Assembly: GCF_014192575.1 (NCBI RefSeq)
Contig: NZ_JACHYC010000002.1
Coordinates: forward strand, 744,001-808,000
Length of the DNA: 64,000 nucleotides
From: Variovorax sp. Sphag1AA
GTDB taxonomy: Bacteria > Pseudomonadota > Gammaproteobacteria > Burkholderiales > Burkholderiaceae_C
Direction of reading: 5' to 3'
Positions 7,455 through 15,915 of this stretch are shown here, in pieces. Under the pieces are notes generated by a model. The model was given only the letters and a program-made list of their open reading frames with translations. It ran no database searches and was not told the origin of the DNA. Position 1 is the first letter of the stretch, and the number at the start of each line of letters is the position of its first letter. The position numbers and the translations under genes were made by a program.

Positions 7455-9091
7455 GCGCCTCCCTGCGCAGTCAGCCGTTCGCGCAACTCGCGCTTGAGGA
7501 TCTTGCCTACCGGGCTCACCGGGAACTCCGTCATGATCTCCAGCCGCTCCGGCAGCTTGAAGGATGCGATCTTCTGCTGGCGCAGATAGGTGACGAGTTC
7601 ATCGAAGCCGAGTGTCGCGCCGGGCTGCAGGATCACGCAGGCACAGGCCTTTTCGCCAAAGACGGGATCGGGCAGGCCCACGAGCGCGACCACCTTGACC
7701 TGAGGCATGCCGAAGATGAGGTTCTCGATCTCGTCGCAGCTGATCTTCTCGCCGCCGCGATTGATGAGGTCCTTGCGCCGGCCTTCGGTGAAGACGTGTC
7801 GTCCGCGCTTTCGCACGATGTCGCCCATGCGATAGAAGCCGTCGGGCGTGAAGGCCTCGGCGTTCTTCGCGGGTGCGTTGTAGTAGCCGCGGATGGTGTA
7901 GGGGCCGCGCGTGACCAGCTCGCCCGGCTCGCCGTCGGGCACTTCGTGGTCGTTGTCGTCGAGCACCTTGATCTCGTCGTGTTCGCTGACCGGCGCACCG
8001 GAGCTTTCGAGCAGCAGCGCCTCCGGGTCGTCGAGCCGCGTCATGTTGATGAGGCCTTCGGCGGTGCCGTAGATCTCTTGCGGCGTGCAGCCAAACTGGT
8101 CGCGCAGGCGCGTTCGCAGTTCGGGCGCGAGCCGCGCGCCGCCGTTCTGTACCACCTTCAGCGAAGAAAGATCGAAGCGCTTCGGCACGTCGCTGTTGAG
8201 CCAGTTCGATATGAGCGGCACGACGCTCGCGATCACCGAGACGCGCTCGCGCTCGACGCTGGCGAAGGTCGACTCGATGTCGGTGCTCGCGGCGATGACC
8301 ACCGTGCCGCCCGCATGGAAGGTGCCCAGGATGCCCGGCGACGCGAGGTTGTAGTTGTGCCCGAGCGGGAGGATCGCCATGAACACGGTGTCGCGGTCGA
8401 AGCCCGCCGCCTGCGCGCACAGGCGGGCATTGAGCACGTAGTCGTTGTGCGTGCGTGGGATCAGCTTCGAGACCGAAGTCGTGCCGCCGGAGAGCAGCAT
8501 CGTCGAGACGTCGTCGGGTGCAGGGCGGATGGCCTGCAGGCGTGCAGCGATCGCGTCGTCATCGGCCGTGCCGCCGTCGATCAGCGGTTCTAGCGCGCGC
8601 TGGCCCGGCGCTGGTTCGCCCGCGACGATCACATGGCGCAGGTGCGGAAACTCCGCCGCCATCTCGGCGGCCATCGACCGATAGTCGAAGTTGCCGGCCA
8701 CGTCGGGGATGAGATACGCGGTCGCGCCCGATGCCCGGATGAAGTGGCGCACCTCGTTGTGCCGGTGGGCACGAAGCGCCATCACCGGGATCGCGCCCAG
8801 CCAGTTGAGCGCGAGATAGGCAATGACGAACTCGGGCACGTTCGGCAGTTGCATCACCACACGGTCGCGCGGCTTCAGGCCGAGGTCGAGCAGAGCTGCC
8901 GCGAGGCGTTTCGAGGACCGCACCAGCTCGGCATAGCTGATGCGCCGCTCGTTGAAGATCAGCGCGGTCTTTCCGGGTGTCGCGCGCATGGTGCGCTCGA
9001 CCATCTCGGCGACCGTGATGTCTTCCCACAGGCCGAGCCTGCGGAACTTGTCGGCCGCCTCCGCAGGCCAGGGCACGCAGCCATCGAGCAT
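7451..9091 (-). CDS. EntE/DhbE-like aryl acid-AMP ligase (aryl-CoA ligase candidate)
   Basis: The 546-residue protein is an ANL-family adenylating enzyme. The phosphate loop LLSGGTTSVSKLIPRTHNDY (about residues 199-218) and YGTAEGLINMTRLDD are close to the 2,3-dihydroxybenzoate/salicylate-AMP ligases EntE and DhbE. The C-terminal catalytic Lys lies in PVGKILKRELRERL. EntE normally loads a carrier protein for siderophore assembly, but no carrier or NRPS gene is present. Instead an FAD monooxygenase lies upstream and a GST downstream, so it more likely makes an aryl-CoA for catabolism, as in salicylyl-CoA routes. The substrate is inferred only. Confidence 0.8.
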   Translation of the reverse strand: MLDGCVPWPAEAADKFRRLGLWEDITVAEMVERTMRATPGKTALIFNERRISYAELVRSSKRLAAALLDLGLKPRDRVVMQLPNVPEFVIAYLALNWLGAIPVMALRAHRHNEVRHFIRASGATAYLIPDVAGNFDYRSMAAEMAAEFPHLRHVIVAGEPAPGQRALEPLIDGGTADDDAIAARLQAIRPAPDDVSTMLLSGGTTSVSKLIPRTHNDYVLNARLCAQAAGFDRDTVFMAILPLGHNYNLASPGILGTFHAGGTVVIAASTDIESTFASVERERVSVIASVVPLISNWLNSDVPKRFDLSSLKVVQNGGARLAPELRTRLRDQFGCTPQEIYGTAEGLINMTRLDDPEALLLESSGAPVSEHDEIKVLDDNDHEVPDGEPGELVTRGPYTIRGYYNAPAKNAEAFTPDGFYRMGDIVRKRGRHVFTEGRRKDLINRGGEKISCDEIENLIFGMPQVKVVALVGLPDPVFGEKACACVILQPGATLGFDELVTYLRQQKIASFKLPERLEIMTEFPVSPVGKILKRELRERLTAQGGA

Positions 9092-9105
9092 GAAGGTCCC
9101 TCCGG

Positions 9106-10245
9106 TCAGAAGCTGAGTTCGGGGTGCAGCTTTTCGTAGGCTGCGGCGAGTTCCGGGTCACGCTTGCGGACATCGTCGTGGTCCACGCGCCCGCTGCGCG
9201 TGACGTAGTCGTAGGCGAAGGAGATCGGATCGAGCGGCAGCTTCGGGCCGAGGTTCTCGTACCACTCGGTGCTCCTGATCGCGGCCTTCTGGAGCGAGTC
9301 GGAGCCGGGCTGCCGGATGCGAACGAATTCATCGAGCATCTTCGGAACGTCGTTGCCGCAGGTCTTGTACGCGTCGAAGAGCGCGATCGAGTCCTGCATC
9401 GCGAGCCGCGTGCCGGAGCCGACGGAGGGATGGCCCGTCCGCAGCGCATCGCCGATGAGCACGATGTTGCGGTAGTGCCAGTTGCGGTTCTTCACGATGG
9501 TGTAGCGGAACCAGTTCGATTTGTTCGACAGCAGCGCGTGGCCCTGGAGGTCGTCGGCGAACACCTGCTCGCACCACGCGAGGCTCTGGGCTTCGCTCAT
9601 TCGCCCGAGACCGGCCTTCTCGAAAGTGGCCGGGTCCACTTCGACGAGGAAGGTGCTGTGCGTGCGGCTGTAGCGGTAGGTGTGCGCGATCGCGAGGCCG
9701 TCAGGGTTCTGGCGGAAGATGAGCGACAGCGGATTGAAGAGCTGTGTGGTGCCGTACCACGCGAGCAGGTTCGGTCGCTCGTCGAGCGTGGGCTGGAAGT
9801 GCTCCTTGTAGCGCGTGCGGATCGTGCTGTTGGCGCCGTCCGCGGCGACGATGAGGTCCGCATCGGCGAAGGCGTCGACGTCCTCGAAGCGGCGCTCGAA
9901 CTCGATCACGACGCCGACCTGGCGACAGTGCGCATGCAGCGCCTTGAGCAGGTCGATGCGCGCCATGCGATGGAAGGTGTTGTGCGCCAGCGTGACATGC
10001 ACGCCCTGGTGCACCACCGCCATTTCGTCGAACACTTCCTGGTTGCGCGTCATGGACTCGTAGAGCTCGGGCGCGACGTCGCGCACGAAGGCGAGCGCGA
10101 CATCGGAGAACACCACGCCCCAGCCGTAGGTGGCGCTTTCGGGATCGCGCTCGTAGACGCGGATGTCGTGCGACGGATCGTCGCTCTTCATCAGGTAGGC
10201 GTAGAACAGGCCCGCGGGGCCGCCGCCGACGATGCGTATCTTCAT
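9106..10245 (-). CDS. FAD-dependent aromatic monooxygenase (salicylyl/anthraniloyl-CoA hydroxylase type)
   Basis: This 379-residue flavoprotein starts with the dinucleotide-binding motif IVGGGPAGLFYAYLM. It continues with GWGVVFSD, LIVAADGANSTIRT and the second FAD motif NIVLIGDALRTGHPSVGSG. These features fit the branch of group A monooxygenases that includes salicylyl-CoA 5-hydroxylase and the N-terminal half of anthraniloyl-CoA monooxygenase. The neighbouring aryl acid ligase could supply the CoA thioester. It is the first gene of the operon; the divergent reductase gene starts 76 bases away. The regiochemistry cannot be read from the sequence. Confidence 0.8.
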   Translation of the reverse strand: MKIRIVGGGPAGLFYAYLMKSDDPSHDIRVYERDPESATYGWGVVFSDVALAFVRDVAPELYESMTRNQEVFDEMAVVHQGVHVTLAHNTFHRMARIDLLKALHAHCRQVGVVIEFERRFEDVDAFADADLIVAADGANSTIRTRYKEHFQPTLDERPNLLAWYGTTQLFNPLSLIFRQNPDGLAIAHTYRYSRTHSTFLVEVDPATFEKAGLGRMSEAQSLAWCEQVFADDLQGHALLSNKSNWFRYTIVKNRNWHYRNIVLIGDALRTGHPSVGSGTRLAMQDSIALFDAYKTCGNDVPKMLDEFVRIRQPGSDSLQKAAIRSTEWYENLGPKLPLDPISFAYDYVTRSGRVDHDDVRKRDPELAAAYEKLHPELSF

Positions 10246-10276
10246 CTCGTTGTCTCTGTGTTCTCTGTGCTTGTGG

Positions 10277-10302
10277 CCGCCATGCTAAGGCTACAGTGGC
10301 GG
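10277..10302. promoter_or_regulatory. Inverted repeat in the divergent monooxygenase/reductase promoter
   Basis: CCGCCA at 10277-10282 and TGGCGG at 10297-10302 form a 6-bp inverted repeat with a 14-base spacer in the middle of the 76-base divergent intergenic region. Its position and symmetry suit an operator for a dimeric regulator controlling both directions. No regulator gene is adjacent, so the protein is unknown. Confidence 0.3.
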
Positions 10303-10321
10303 ACACGTCACGGAAACCATC

Positions 10322-11545
10322 ATGAATTCGAACATCGTCATCATCGGCGGCGGCCACGCGGCCGCCCAACTCTGTGCCGGCCTCGTGGAAGCGGGGCAGG
10401 GCGCGCGCATCCACATGGTGTGCGAGGAAGCGGCCATTCCCTATCACCGGCCGCCGTTGTCGAAGGCCTTCCTCAAGAGCCCGGACGAGGTGCCACAGCA
10501 GCATCGCGCCGAGGCGTGGTATGCGGAGGCGGGCATCACGCTGCATCTGGGCGACGCGGCGCAGGCCATCGACCGTCAGGCGCGGACGGTCACGCTCAAG
10601 TCGGGTGCGGTGCTCGAATGGGAGCGGCTGGTGCTCGCCACCGGGACGCGGGCGCGTCGCATCTCAGCGCTCGAAGGGCTGGAGAACGTTGCGCTTCTTC
10701 GCGCTGCCCACGAGGCGGTGCAGCTCCGCGACAAGCTCGCTGCAGCGCAGCACGTGACCGTGCTCGGCGGCGGCTTCATCGGGCTTGAAGTGGCCGCGAC
10801 CGCGCTCGCGTTGGGCAAGCAAGTGCTGGTGCTCGAAAGCGCGCAGCGACTGCTGGGCCGCGCCGTGTCGCCTGAGCTGTCGGCGCATGTGCTCGCGACG
10901 CATCGTGCGGCGGGCATGGACATCCGCGTGGGCGTGAAGACGGATGTGCGACAGGTCGACGGCAACCACCTGACCGCGATCGAGATCGATGGCCAGCCGC
11001 AGCCCATCGATCTTCTGCTGCTCGGCATCGGCGCTGTGCCCGAGATCGCGCTCGCGCAGGCAGCCGGCCTCGAATGCGCGGACGGTGTCGTAGTCGATGC
11101 CTACATGCAGACCAGCGACGAGGCGATCCTCGCAATCGGAGACTGCACGCGCTTTCCGGACCAGCGCTCGGATGCGCCGCTGCGGCTCGAATCGGTCCAG
11201 AACGCCAACGACCAGGCGCGTACTGCGGTGGCGACGCTCACCGGAGCGCCGCGACCGCACGACGTGGTGCCATGGTTCTGGTCGGATCAGGGAAGCATGC
11301 GCTTGCAGATGGCCGGGCTGGTGCCGGTGCCAGGGACGCCTGGCGCGCTGACGGTCCGGCGTCCGGGCGCGAATGCCGCGTCGTTCTCGTTGCTGCACTA
11401 CGTCGGTGCGCAACTGCGCTGCGTCGAATCGGTGAATGCACCGGTCGACCACATGATGAGCCGCAAGCTGCTCGAAGCGGGTCGCAGCCCTGAACCGGCA
11501 GTCGCGGCCGATCCGGCCGTGCCGCTGAAGTCACTCCTGGCTTAG
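10322..11545 (+). CDS. FAD/NAD(P)-dependent ferredoxin reductase
   Basis: The 407-residue protein has the two-dinucleotide fold of the ferredoxin reductases that serve Rieske oxygenases and P450s (rhodocoxin/putidaredoxin reductase type). The FAD motif is IVIIGGGHAAAQLCAGL, followed by YHRPPLSKAFL. The NAD motif is VTVLGGGFIGLEVAATALA (about residues 144-162). The late FAD segment is ILAIGDCTRFPD, and the C-terminal domain reads PWFWSDQGSMRLQMAGL. No ferredoxin or oxygenase gene is nearby. It is divergent from the FAD monooxygenase operon, which uses its own flavin, so its partner probably lies elsewhere. Confidence 0.88.
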   Translation: MNSNIVIIGGGHAAAQLCAGLVEAGQGARIHMVCEEAAIPYHRPPLSKAFLKSPDEVPQQHRAEAWYAEAGITLHLGDAAQAIDRQARTVTLKSGAVLEWERLVLATGTRARRISALEGLENVALLRAAHEAVQLRDKLAAAQHVTVLGGGFIGLEVAATALALGKQVLVLESAQRLLGRAVSPELSAHVLATHRAAGMDIRVGVKTDVRQVDGNHLTAIEIDGQPQPIDLLLLGIGAVPEIALAQAAGLECADGVVVDAYMQTSDEAILAIGDCTRFPDQRSDAPLRLESVQNANDQARTAVATLTGAPRPHDVVPWFWSDQGSMRLQMAGLVPVPGTPGALTVRRPGANAASFSLLHYVGAQLRCVESVNAPVDHMMSRKLLEAGRSPEPAVAADPAVPLKSLLA

Positions 11546-11760
11546 GAGACGTTGCGCTGAGCGGGCGCCTCGACGTTCTTGCGAATCTCGGCGTCCATGA
11601 TGCGCGTACCGGCCGCAAGGGCGGCCTCGTAGGTGTCCGCTCCGTACTCGGCCGAGCGCAACACCTTGCGCGGCGCACCGCCAGCATCGGTTTCGAGGAG
11701 CGTCCAGAGGAACGATCCGGGCGCGGGCTCGTCGATGACGAGTTTGATCGGGTTTTTCAT
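11542..11760 (-). CDS. Small conserved-looking cytosolic protein, unknown function
   Basis: A 72-residue reading frame beginning MKNPIKLVIDEPAPGSFLW and continuing with LETDAGGAPRKVLRSAEY and ADTYEAALAAGTRIMDAEI. It has no signal peptide or membrane segment, a mixed alpha/beta composition and clear amphipathic stretches, which suggests a real small protein. Its stop overlaps the end of the convergent ferredoxin reductase gene by 4 bases. I do not recognise the family. Confidence 0.6.
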   Translation of the reverse strand: MKNPIKLVIDEPAPGSFLWTLLETDAGGAPRKVLRSAEYGADTYEAALAAGTRIMDAEIRKNVEAPAQRNVS

Positions 11761-11811
11761 GCTTTGATGGTGGGCGCCCGACCCCGGATTTTCTGTAGGC
11801 CGATGCCTACG

Positions 11812-13248
11812 TTACGCCCGTGTCATCGACCGCGACGGTTGTGCACTGCCGCGGAGAAGCACGGCTCCGAGCACGGACGCAACGACCGCGAAGATCGCAC
11901 CCACCAGGAATGCCGATTGATAGCCCGCAGTGAGCGCGGCGGGTGTCGCAATGCCTGCTGCGAGCAGGTTCCCGGTGCGCGCGGCCGCGACGCTCGCCAG
12001 CACCGCGAGGCCGAGCGCGCCGCCCATCATGAACGCGGTGTTGACCACGCCCGAGGCCAGTCCCGATTCGCTCGGCGAGACATCGCTCATCGCGACGAGC
12101 AACAGTGGATTGAGCGCCATGCCTGCACCGATGCCCAGCAGCGTCATACCCGGCAACACATCGACGAGGAAGCTGCCGTCGACGGGTGCCCGCGCGAACA
12201 GGGCGAGGCCCGCGGCCGCAAGCAACAGCCCGAATGCGAGCGGCCCGCGGTTGCCGAATCGCATCACCAGCTTGGCCGAGAGCCCGAGGGAGAACGCCGC
12301 CATGATGAGGTTGGCCGGAAGGAAGGCGAGGCCCACCTGCATCGGCGTGCTGCCCAGCACTAACTGCAGGTACAGCGCGGAAATGAAGAACCACGCGAAC
12401 ATCGCCGCCGCCCAGAGCACGCCGATCACGTTAGCCGTCGAGACGTTGCGCAGGCGAAAGAGGCGAAGCGGCATCAGGGGATGCTGCACGCGGGATTCGA
12501 TGACGAGAAAGATCGCCATCAGCACGATGGACACGCCGAGCAGCGAAAGCGTCTGCGTCGAAGTCCAGCCGGCCTCGTTGCCATTGACGATTGCATAGAC
12601 CGCTAGCATCAACGCCGCGGTCACCGTCACGGCCCCGCCGACGTCAAGGCGCTCGCCGGCGGCGTGTCCGCGCGCATCGGGTAGCAGGGCCACGCAAAGC
12701 CCGTAGACCGCGACGCCGATCGGCAGGTTGACGAGGAAGATCCAATGCCAGCTCAGCGCGCCGGTGAGCAGTCCCCCCAACAGCACGCCGATGCTGCCGC
12801 CGCCCGCGCACACGAAGCCGTAGACGCCCATGGCCTTGGCGCGCTCGGCCGGTTCGGTGAAGAGATTCATGATGAGCGACAGCGCTACCGCCGACACCAC
12901 TGCGCCGCCGAGCCCCTGGACCGCGCGTGCCGCCACCAGCAGCGCTTGAGAGTTCGAGAGCCCGCAGGCCATCGAGGCGAGCGTGAAAAGCGTGATGCCG
13001 AGCAGGAAGAGCCGGCGGTGGCCATAGAGATCGCCAAGCCGCCCGCCCAGCAGCAGGAAGCCGCCGAAGCTCAGCATGTAGGCATTGACGACCCAGACCA
13101 GCGAGGTCTCCGAAAAGCCGAGGTCCTGGCGGATGGAGGGGAGGGCGACATTCACGATCGTGGTGTCGAGCACGATCATCAACACGCCGAGGCACAGAAC
13201 CATCAACGCGAGCCAGCGCCGACGGTCGTCCATGGAATGCTGGGGCAT
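11812..13248 (-). CDS. DHA2-family MFS multidrug efflux transporter (EmrB/QacA type)
   Basis: The 478-residue product has the 14-helix DHA2 signature. LDTTIVNVALPSI (about residues 27-39) is motif D1 in helix 1, and GGRLGDLYGHRR (about 68-79) is motif A. Motif C-like glycines follow in helix 5 (GGGSIGVLLGGLLTG). It should export drugs or other organic compounds by proton antiport. The ATG at 13248 is preceded by GGAG at a suitable distance and gives a short cytosolic N-terminus; the frame continues to 13335 but adds a Thr/Ser-rich stretch before the first helix. No EmrA-type membrane-fusion gene is adjacent. Confidence 0.88.
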   Translation of the reverse strand: MPQHSMDDRRRWLALMVLCLGVLMIVLDTTIVNVALPSIRQDLGFSETSLVWVVNAYMLSFGGFLLLGGRLGDLYGHRRLFLLGITLFTLASMACGLSNSQALLVAARAVQGLGGAVVSAVALSLIMNLFTEPAERAKAMGVYGFVCAGGGSIGVLLGGLLTGALSWHWIFLVNLPIGVAVYGLCVALLPDARGHAAGERLDVGGAVTVTAALMLAVYAIVNGNEAGWTSTQTLSLLGVSIVLMAIFLVIESRVQHPLMPLRLFRLRNVSTANVIGVLWAAAMFAWFFISALYLQLVLGSTPMQVGLAFLPANLIMAAFSLGLSAKLVMRFGNRGPLAFGLLLAAAGLALFARAPVDGSFLVDVLPGMTLLGIGAGMALNPLLLVAMSDVSPSESGLASGVVNTAFMMGGALGLAVLASVAAARTGNLLAAGIATPAALTAGYQSAFLVGAIFAVVASVLGAVLLRGSAQPSRSMTRA

Positions 13249-13268
13249 GAGGAAGGGTCTCCTGAAGC

Positions 13269-13287
13269 TTGTGGATGCTGTACACAA
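13269..13287. promoter_or_regulatory. Candidate operator upstream of the DHA2 efflux gene
   Basis: TTGTG (13269-13273) and CACAA (13283-13287) make an inverted repeat with a 9-base centre, 21 bases before the efflux start codon on the minus strand. A second short palindrome, GGAC-ACC-GTCC, lies at about 13308-13318. Efflux genes are often under TetR or MarR dimers that bind such sites, but no regulator gene is adjacent. Confidence 0.25.
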
Positions 13288-13364
13288 AACCTTATCAGAG
13301 GTGCTGGACACCGTCCACATCCGCCCGGCGGGCACTTTTCCGCAGCTCTGGCCTTTCTCAGGGT

Positions 13365-13417
13365 CTACCCTTGTAAGAATTCATGCCTACTGCTTGTGAG
13401 AATTCATGTAAGGGTAG
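13365..13417. repeat. Paired direct repeats framed by an inverted repeat
   Basis: The 16-base unit CTTGTRAGAATTCATG occurs at 13370-13385 and 13393-13408, differing at one base and 23 bases apart, close to two helical turns. The block is flanked by CTACCCTT (13365-13372) and its exact complement AAGGGTAG (13410-13417). It ends 5 bases before the start codon at 13423. The base composition is much more AT-rich than the surroundings. It could be a tandem operator, a promoter of a special sigma factor, or a 5' leader hairpin. Confidence 0.45.
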
Positions 13418-13422
13418 TTAAA

Positions 13423-13620
13423 ATGTATTACATGAATACCGATCGCGACAACTTCCACGACTGGCATCGGGACAAGCCGGACACAACGTCCTTCTCCGGC
13501 CTCCATCGCAATGAAATGCCGGAGTACAACCAGCCCGTCGCGCGCTGGGGTCGATTGGTTTTCTTCGCCGTTCTCGGTGTCGCGCTGGTTCTCGGCTTCA
13601 AGTATTTCGCGCGTCTCTGA
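13423..13620 (+). CDS. Small single-pass membrane protein, unknown function
   Basis: A 65-residue protein: a polar N-terminus with NTDRDNFHDWHRDKPD and GLHRNEMPEYNQPVARWG, then one C-terminal membrane segment, RLVFFAVLGVALVLGFKYF. The ATG at 13423 follows an AT-rich leader with paired repeats; a second ATG at 13432 is possible. A much longer frame upstream runs antisense to the efflux gene and is not credible. The topology is a tail-anchor-like C-terminal helix. I do not recognise the family. Confidence 0.55.
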   Translation: MYYMNTDRDNFHDWHRDKPDTTSFSGLHRNEMPEYNQPVARWGRLVFFAVLGVALVLGFKYFARL

Positions 13621-13626
13621 GCCCGC

Positions 13627-14151
13627 TCAGCCCATGACGCGAAGCGCGTCGGCCGGGCTTTCCGTGCGGGCGGCGCGCAGGCGCAAGACCTGGACCGTCG
13701 CGCCGATCAGGAACACCACGAATAGGCCTCCGATGACCGCCTGCAGCGCCGGCGATGCATCCGGATCGGCCACCCACGGCGCGCCCAGCGGCAGGCGCGT
13801 CGAGGTCTCGGTGGCACCCGGGATCATGTGGAAGAAGAAGGTCAGCGAATAGCTGACCACCGCCACGTAGGGCGACAGCTTTCCGAAGATATTCGAACGC
13901 CCCGCCTGCCAGGCCACCGCGAGCACAACCAGCGTGATGATGCCCAGCGCATGCGGCTTGCCGAAGCCGCCGTGCTGGAAGATGCCGAAGCCTGTGAGGC
14001 AGGTCAGCACCGTGGCGATCACGTACACCCGGCCTGCGCGGGTGTTCATCGAGATTTCCTTGAAGCGAAAGAAGGCGATGAGACCGGCGATCACTGCCAC
14101 GAGGCTGATGGCGGTGTGGACCGTACCGAGGGGCGTCAGACCATAGAACAT
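13627..14151 (-). CDS. Multi-pass membrane protein, unknown function
   Basis: The 174-residue product is mostly hydrophobic. It has about five membrane segments, including TAISLVAVIAGLIAFF, VIATVLTCLTGFGIF, LGIITLVVLAVAW, VAVVSYSLTFFFHMIP and AVIGGLFVVFLIGATV. Histidines lie near helix ends (HGGFGKPHALG, FFFHMIPG), which might bind a metal or haem, but no family motif is clear. It is convergent with the small membrane protein gene. The start ATG at 14151 is followed directly by hydrophobic sequence. Confidence 0.7.
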   Translation of the reverse strand: MFYGLTPLGTVHTAISLVAVIAGLIAFFRFKEISMNTRAGRVYVIATVLTCLTGFGIFQHGGFGKPHALGIITLVVLAVAWQAGRSNIFGKLSPYVAVVSYSLTFFFHMIPGATETSTRLPLGAPWVADPDASPALQAVIGGLFVVFLIGATVQVLRLRAARTESPADALRVMG

Positions 14152-14364
14152 GCGAGCTCCTGTTTGAGGGTGATTGCGGCACGCAAGGTGCGCGCCAGCT
14201 TATAGCGCGCGGAATGCAGGTATCGCTATCCGTCGTTGGTCGTATGTGTAACGCGTCGCGGCGCTTCCAAAAACGGGGTCGCTCGTCTACGCTCGCCTGC
14301 CGCGCCCGATCGGGCGTGCGCATCTCACTTCCATCCCTCCCAGCACAACCACGGAAAGGAACGC

Positions 14365-15186
14365 ATGAGCACCATCACCACCAAGGACGGCACGCAGATC
14401 TATTACAAGGACTGGGGCAAAGGCCAGCCGGTCGTCTTCTCCCACGGCTGGCCGCTCACGGCCGATGCGTGGGATGCGCAGATGGTCTTCCTCGGCGAGC
14501 GCGGTTGTCGCGTCATCGCTCACGACCGGCGCGGGCACGGCCGTTCGAGCCAGCCCTGGGACGGCAATCACATGGATACGTACGCCGACGATCTGGCCGA
14601 GCTGATGAACAAGCTCGACATCAAGGACGCGGTGATGGTCGGCCACTCCACCGGCGGTGGCGAGGTCACACGCTACATCGGCCGGCATGGCACATCGCGC
14701 GTCTCGAAAGCCGTGCTGCTCGGCGCGGTGCCGCCGCTGATGCTCAAGACCGCCGCGAATCCGGGCGGCCTGCCGCTCGAAGTGTTCGATGGCATCCGCG
14801 CAGGCGTCACTGCCGACCGCTCGCAGTTCTTCATGGACCTGACGATGCCCTTCTATGGCTACAACCGTCCGAACGCGAAGGTGTCGCAAGGCGTGCGCGA
14901 TTCGTTCTGGCTGCAGGGGATGATGGGCGGACACAAGGGCCTGCTGGACTGCATCAAGCAGTTCTCCGAGACCGACTTCACCGAGGACCTGAAGAAGTTC
15001 GATGTGCCCACGCTGATCGCGCACGGCGATGACGACCAGATCGTGCCGATCGGGGCCGCGGCCATGCTGTCCTCGAAGCTCGTCAAGGGCTCCACGCTGA
15101 AGATCTACCCCGGCGGCTCGCACGGGCTGGCCACCACGCAGGCCGACGAATTCAACGCCGATTTGCTGGCTTTCATCAAAGGCTGA
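14365..15186 (+). CDS. Alpha/beta hydrolase (non-haem haloperoxidase / arylesterase type)
   Basis: This 273-residue alpha/beta hydrolase has the nucleophile elbow GHSTGGG with Ser95, the oxyanion-side HGW (27-29), a catalytic Asp in HGDDDQIVP (about 222-224) and His253 in [10 protein letters not shown]. The segment [20 protein letters not shown] is typical of cofactor-free chloroperoxidases and related aryl esterases. These proteins hydrolyse esters and can form peracids; the physiological substrate is not visible. The ATG at 14365 is preceded by GGAAAGGA. It stands alone with about 210 bases of non-coding sequence upstream. Confidence 0.88.
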   Translation: MSTITTKDGTQIYYKDWGKGQPVVFSHGWPLTADAWDAQMVFLGERGCRVIAHDRRGHGRSSQPWDGNHMDTYADDLAELMNKLDIKDAVMVGHSTGGGEVTRYIGRHGTSRVSKAVLLGAVPPLMLKTAANPGGLPLEVFDGIRAGVTADRSQFFMDLTMPFYGYNRPNAKVSQGVRDSFWLQGMMGGHKGLLDCIKQFSETDFTEDLKKFDVPTLIAHGDDDQIVPIGAAAMLSSKLVKGSTLKIYPGGSHGLATTQADEFNADLLAFIKG

Positions 15187-15293
15187 TCGCGACTTGCCAA
15201 CATGCGGGGCCACTGCCTGTTTCCGAGGCAATTCAGTGGCAACCCGCATGGGGCCGAGCTCTGCGCCCCGGCCTCCACGCGCTACACACAACG

Positions 15294-15302
15294 TTATCCA
15301 CA
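15294..15302 (+). promoter_or_regulatory. Perfect DnaA-box 9-mer
   Basis: TTATCCACA, the consensus DnaA box, lies in the 174-base gap between the hydrolase and GAF genes. It is single, with no dnaA, dnaN, gyrB or AT-rich unwinding region nearby. It could titrate DnaA, regulate the GAF gene, or be chance. Confidence 0.3.
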
Positions 15303-15360
15303 AAACCCCGGTACAAGTCGGCGCGCCTGAAGGCTAGGATCGCGCGACTAGAGGGCAAAA

Positions 15361-15897
15361 ATGGACAACAAGACATCCCAGGGTGACCCCGACGATCTGG
15401 AGACCTGGTCGTCGCGAATGGCGGCGATCACGCCGGACATCCACACGCACGGCAACCTGACCGAGCGCAGCATCGCGAGCCTGCTGCGCATGGTGCGCGA
15501 GCAGCTCAATCTCGAAGTCGTGTTCGTCGGCGAGTTCGTGGATGACCACCGTGTCTTCCGCCACATCTCCTCGAAGACGATCGACGCGATCATCAAGCCC
15601 GGCCAGGGCCACCCGCGCATCGAATCGATCTGCCAGCGCATCGTGGATGGCCGGATGCCCTGCATCATCCCCAACGTCACGCCCATCCGGGTCGCGAACG
15701 GCCTGCCCGAGTACTACCACGGCATGGGCGCGCACGTTGGCGTTCCGGTGCGCTTCACGGACGGCAGCCTGTACGGCGTGCTTTGCGGATTCAGCTTCGA
15801 GCCGCGCGCTGATCTCGACGAGCGCGACGTGAAGCGACTGGAGATGGCTGCCAAGGCAGCCGCAAGGCTTCTCGCTCAGGCCGAAGGGCGCGAATGA
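15361..15897 (+). CDS. GAF domain protein
   Basis: The 178-residue protein is essentially one GAF sensor domain. LLRMVREQLNLEVVFVGEFV opens the fold, IVDGRMPCIIPNV is the central strand, and GAHVGVPVRFTDGSLYGVLCG and DLDERDVKRLEMAAKAAARLL close it. No output domain is attached, so it either binds a small ligand and acts on a partner or modulates a kinase. It converges on the RegA gene (18-base gap), and a short GGCCG/CGGCC hairpin lies between them. Partnership with RegBA is possible but not shown. Confidence 0.82.
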   Translation: MDNKTSQGDPDDLETWSSRMAAITPDIHTHGNLTERSIASLLRMVREQLNLEVVFVGEFVDDHRVFRHISSKTIDAIIKPGQGHPRIESICQRIVDGRMPCIIPNVTPIRVANGLPEYYHGMGAHVGVPVRFTDGSLYGVLCGFSFEPRADLDERDVKRLEMAAKAAARLLAQAEGRE

Positions 15898-15915
15898 GCC
15901 GCTGGCCGTGACGGC

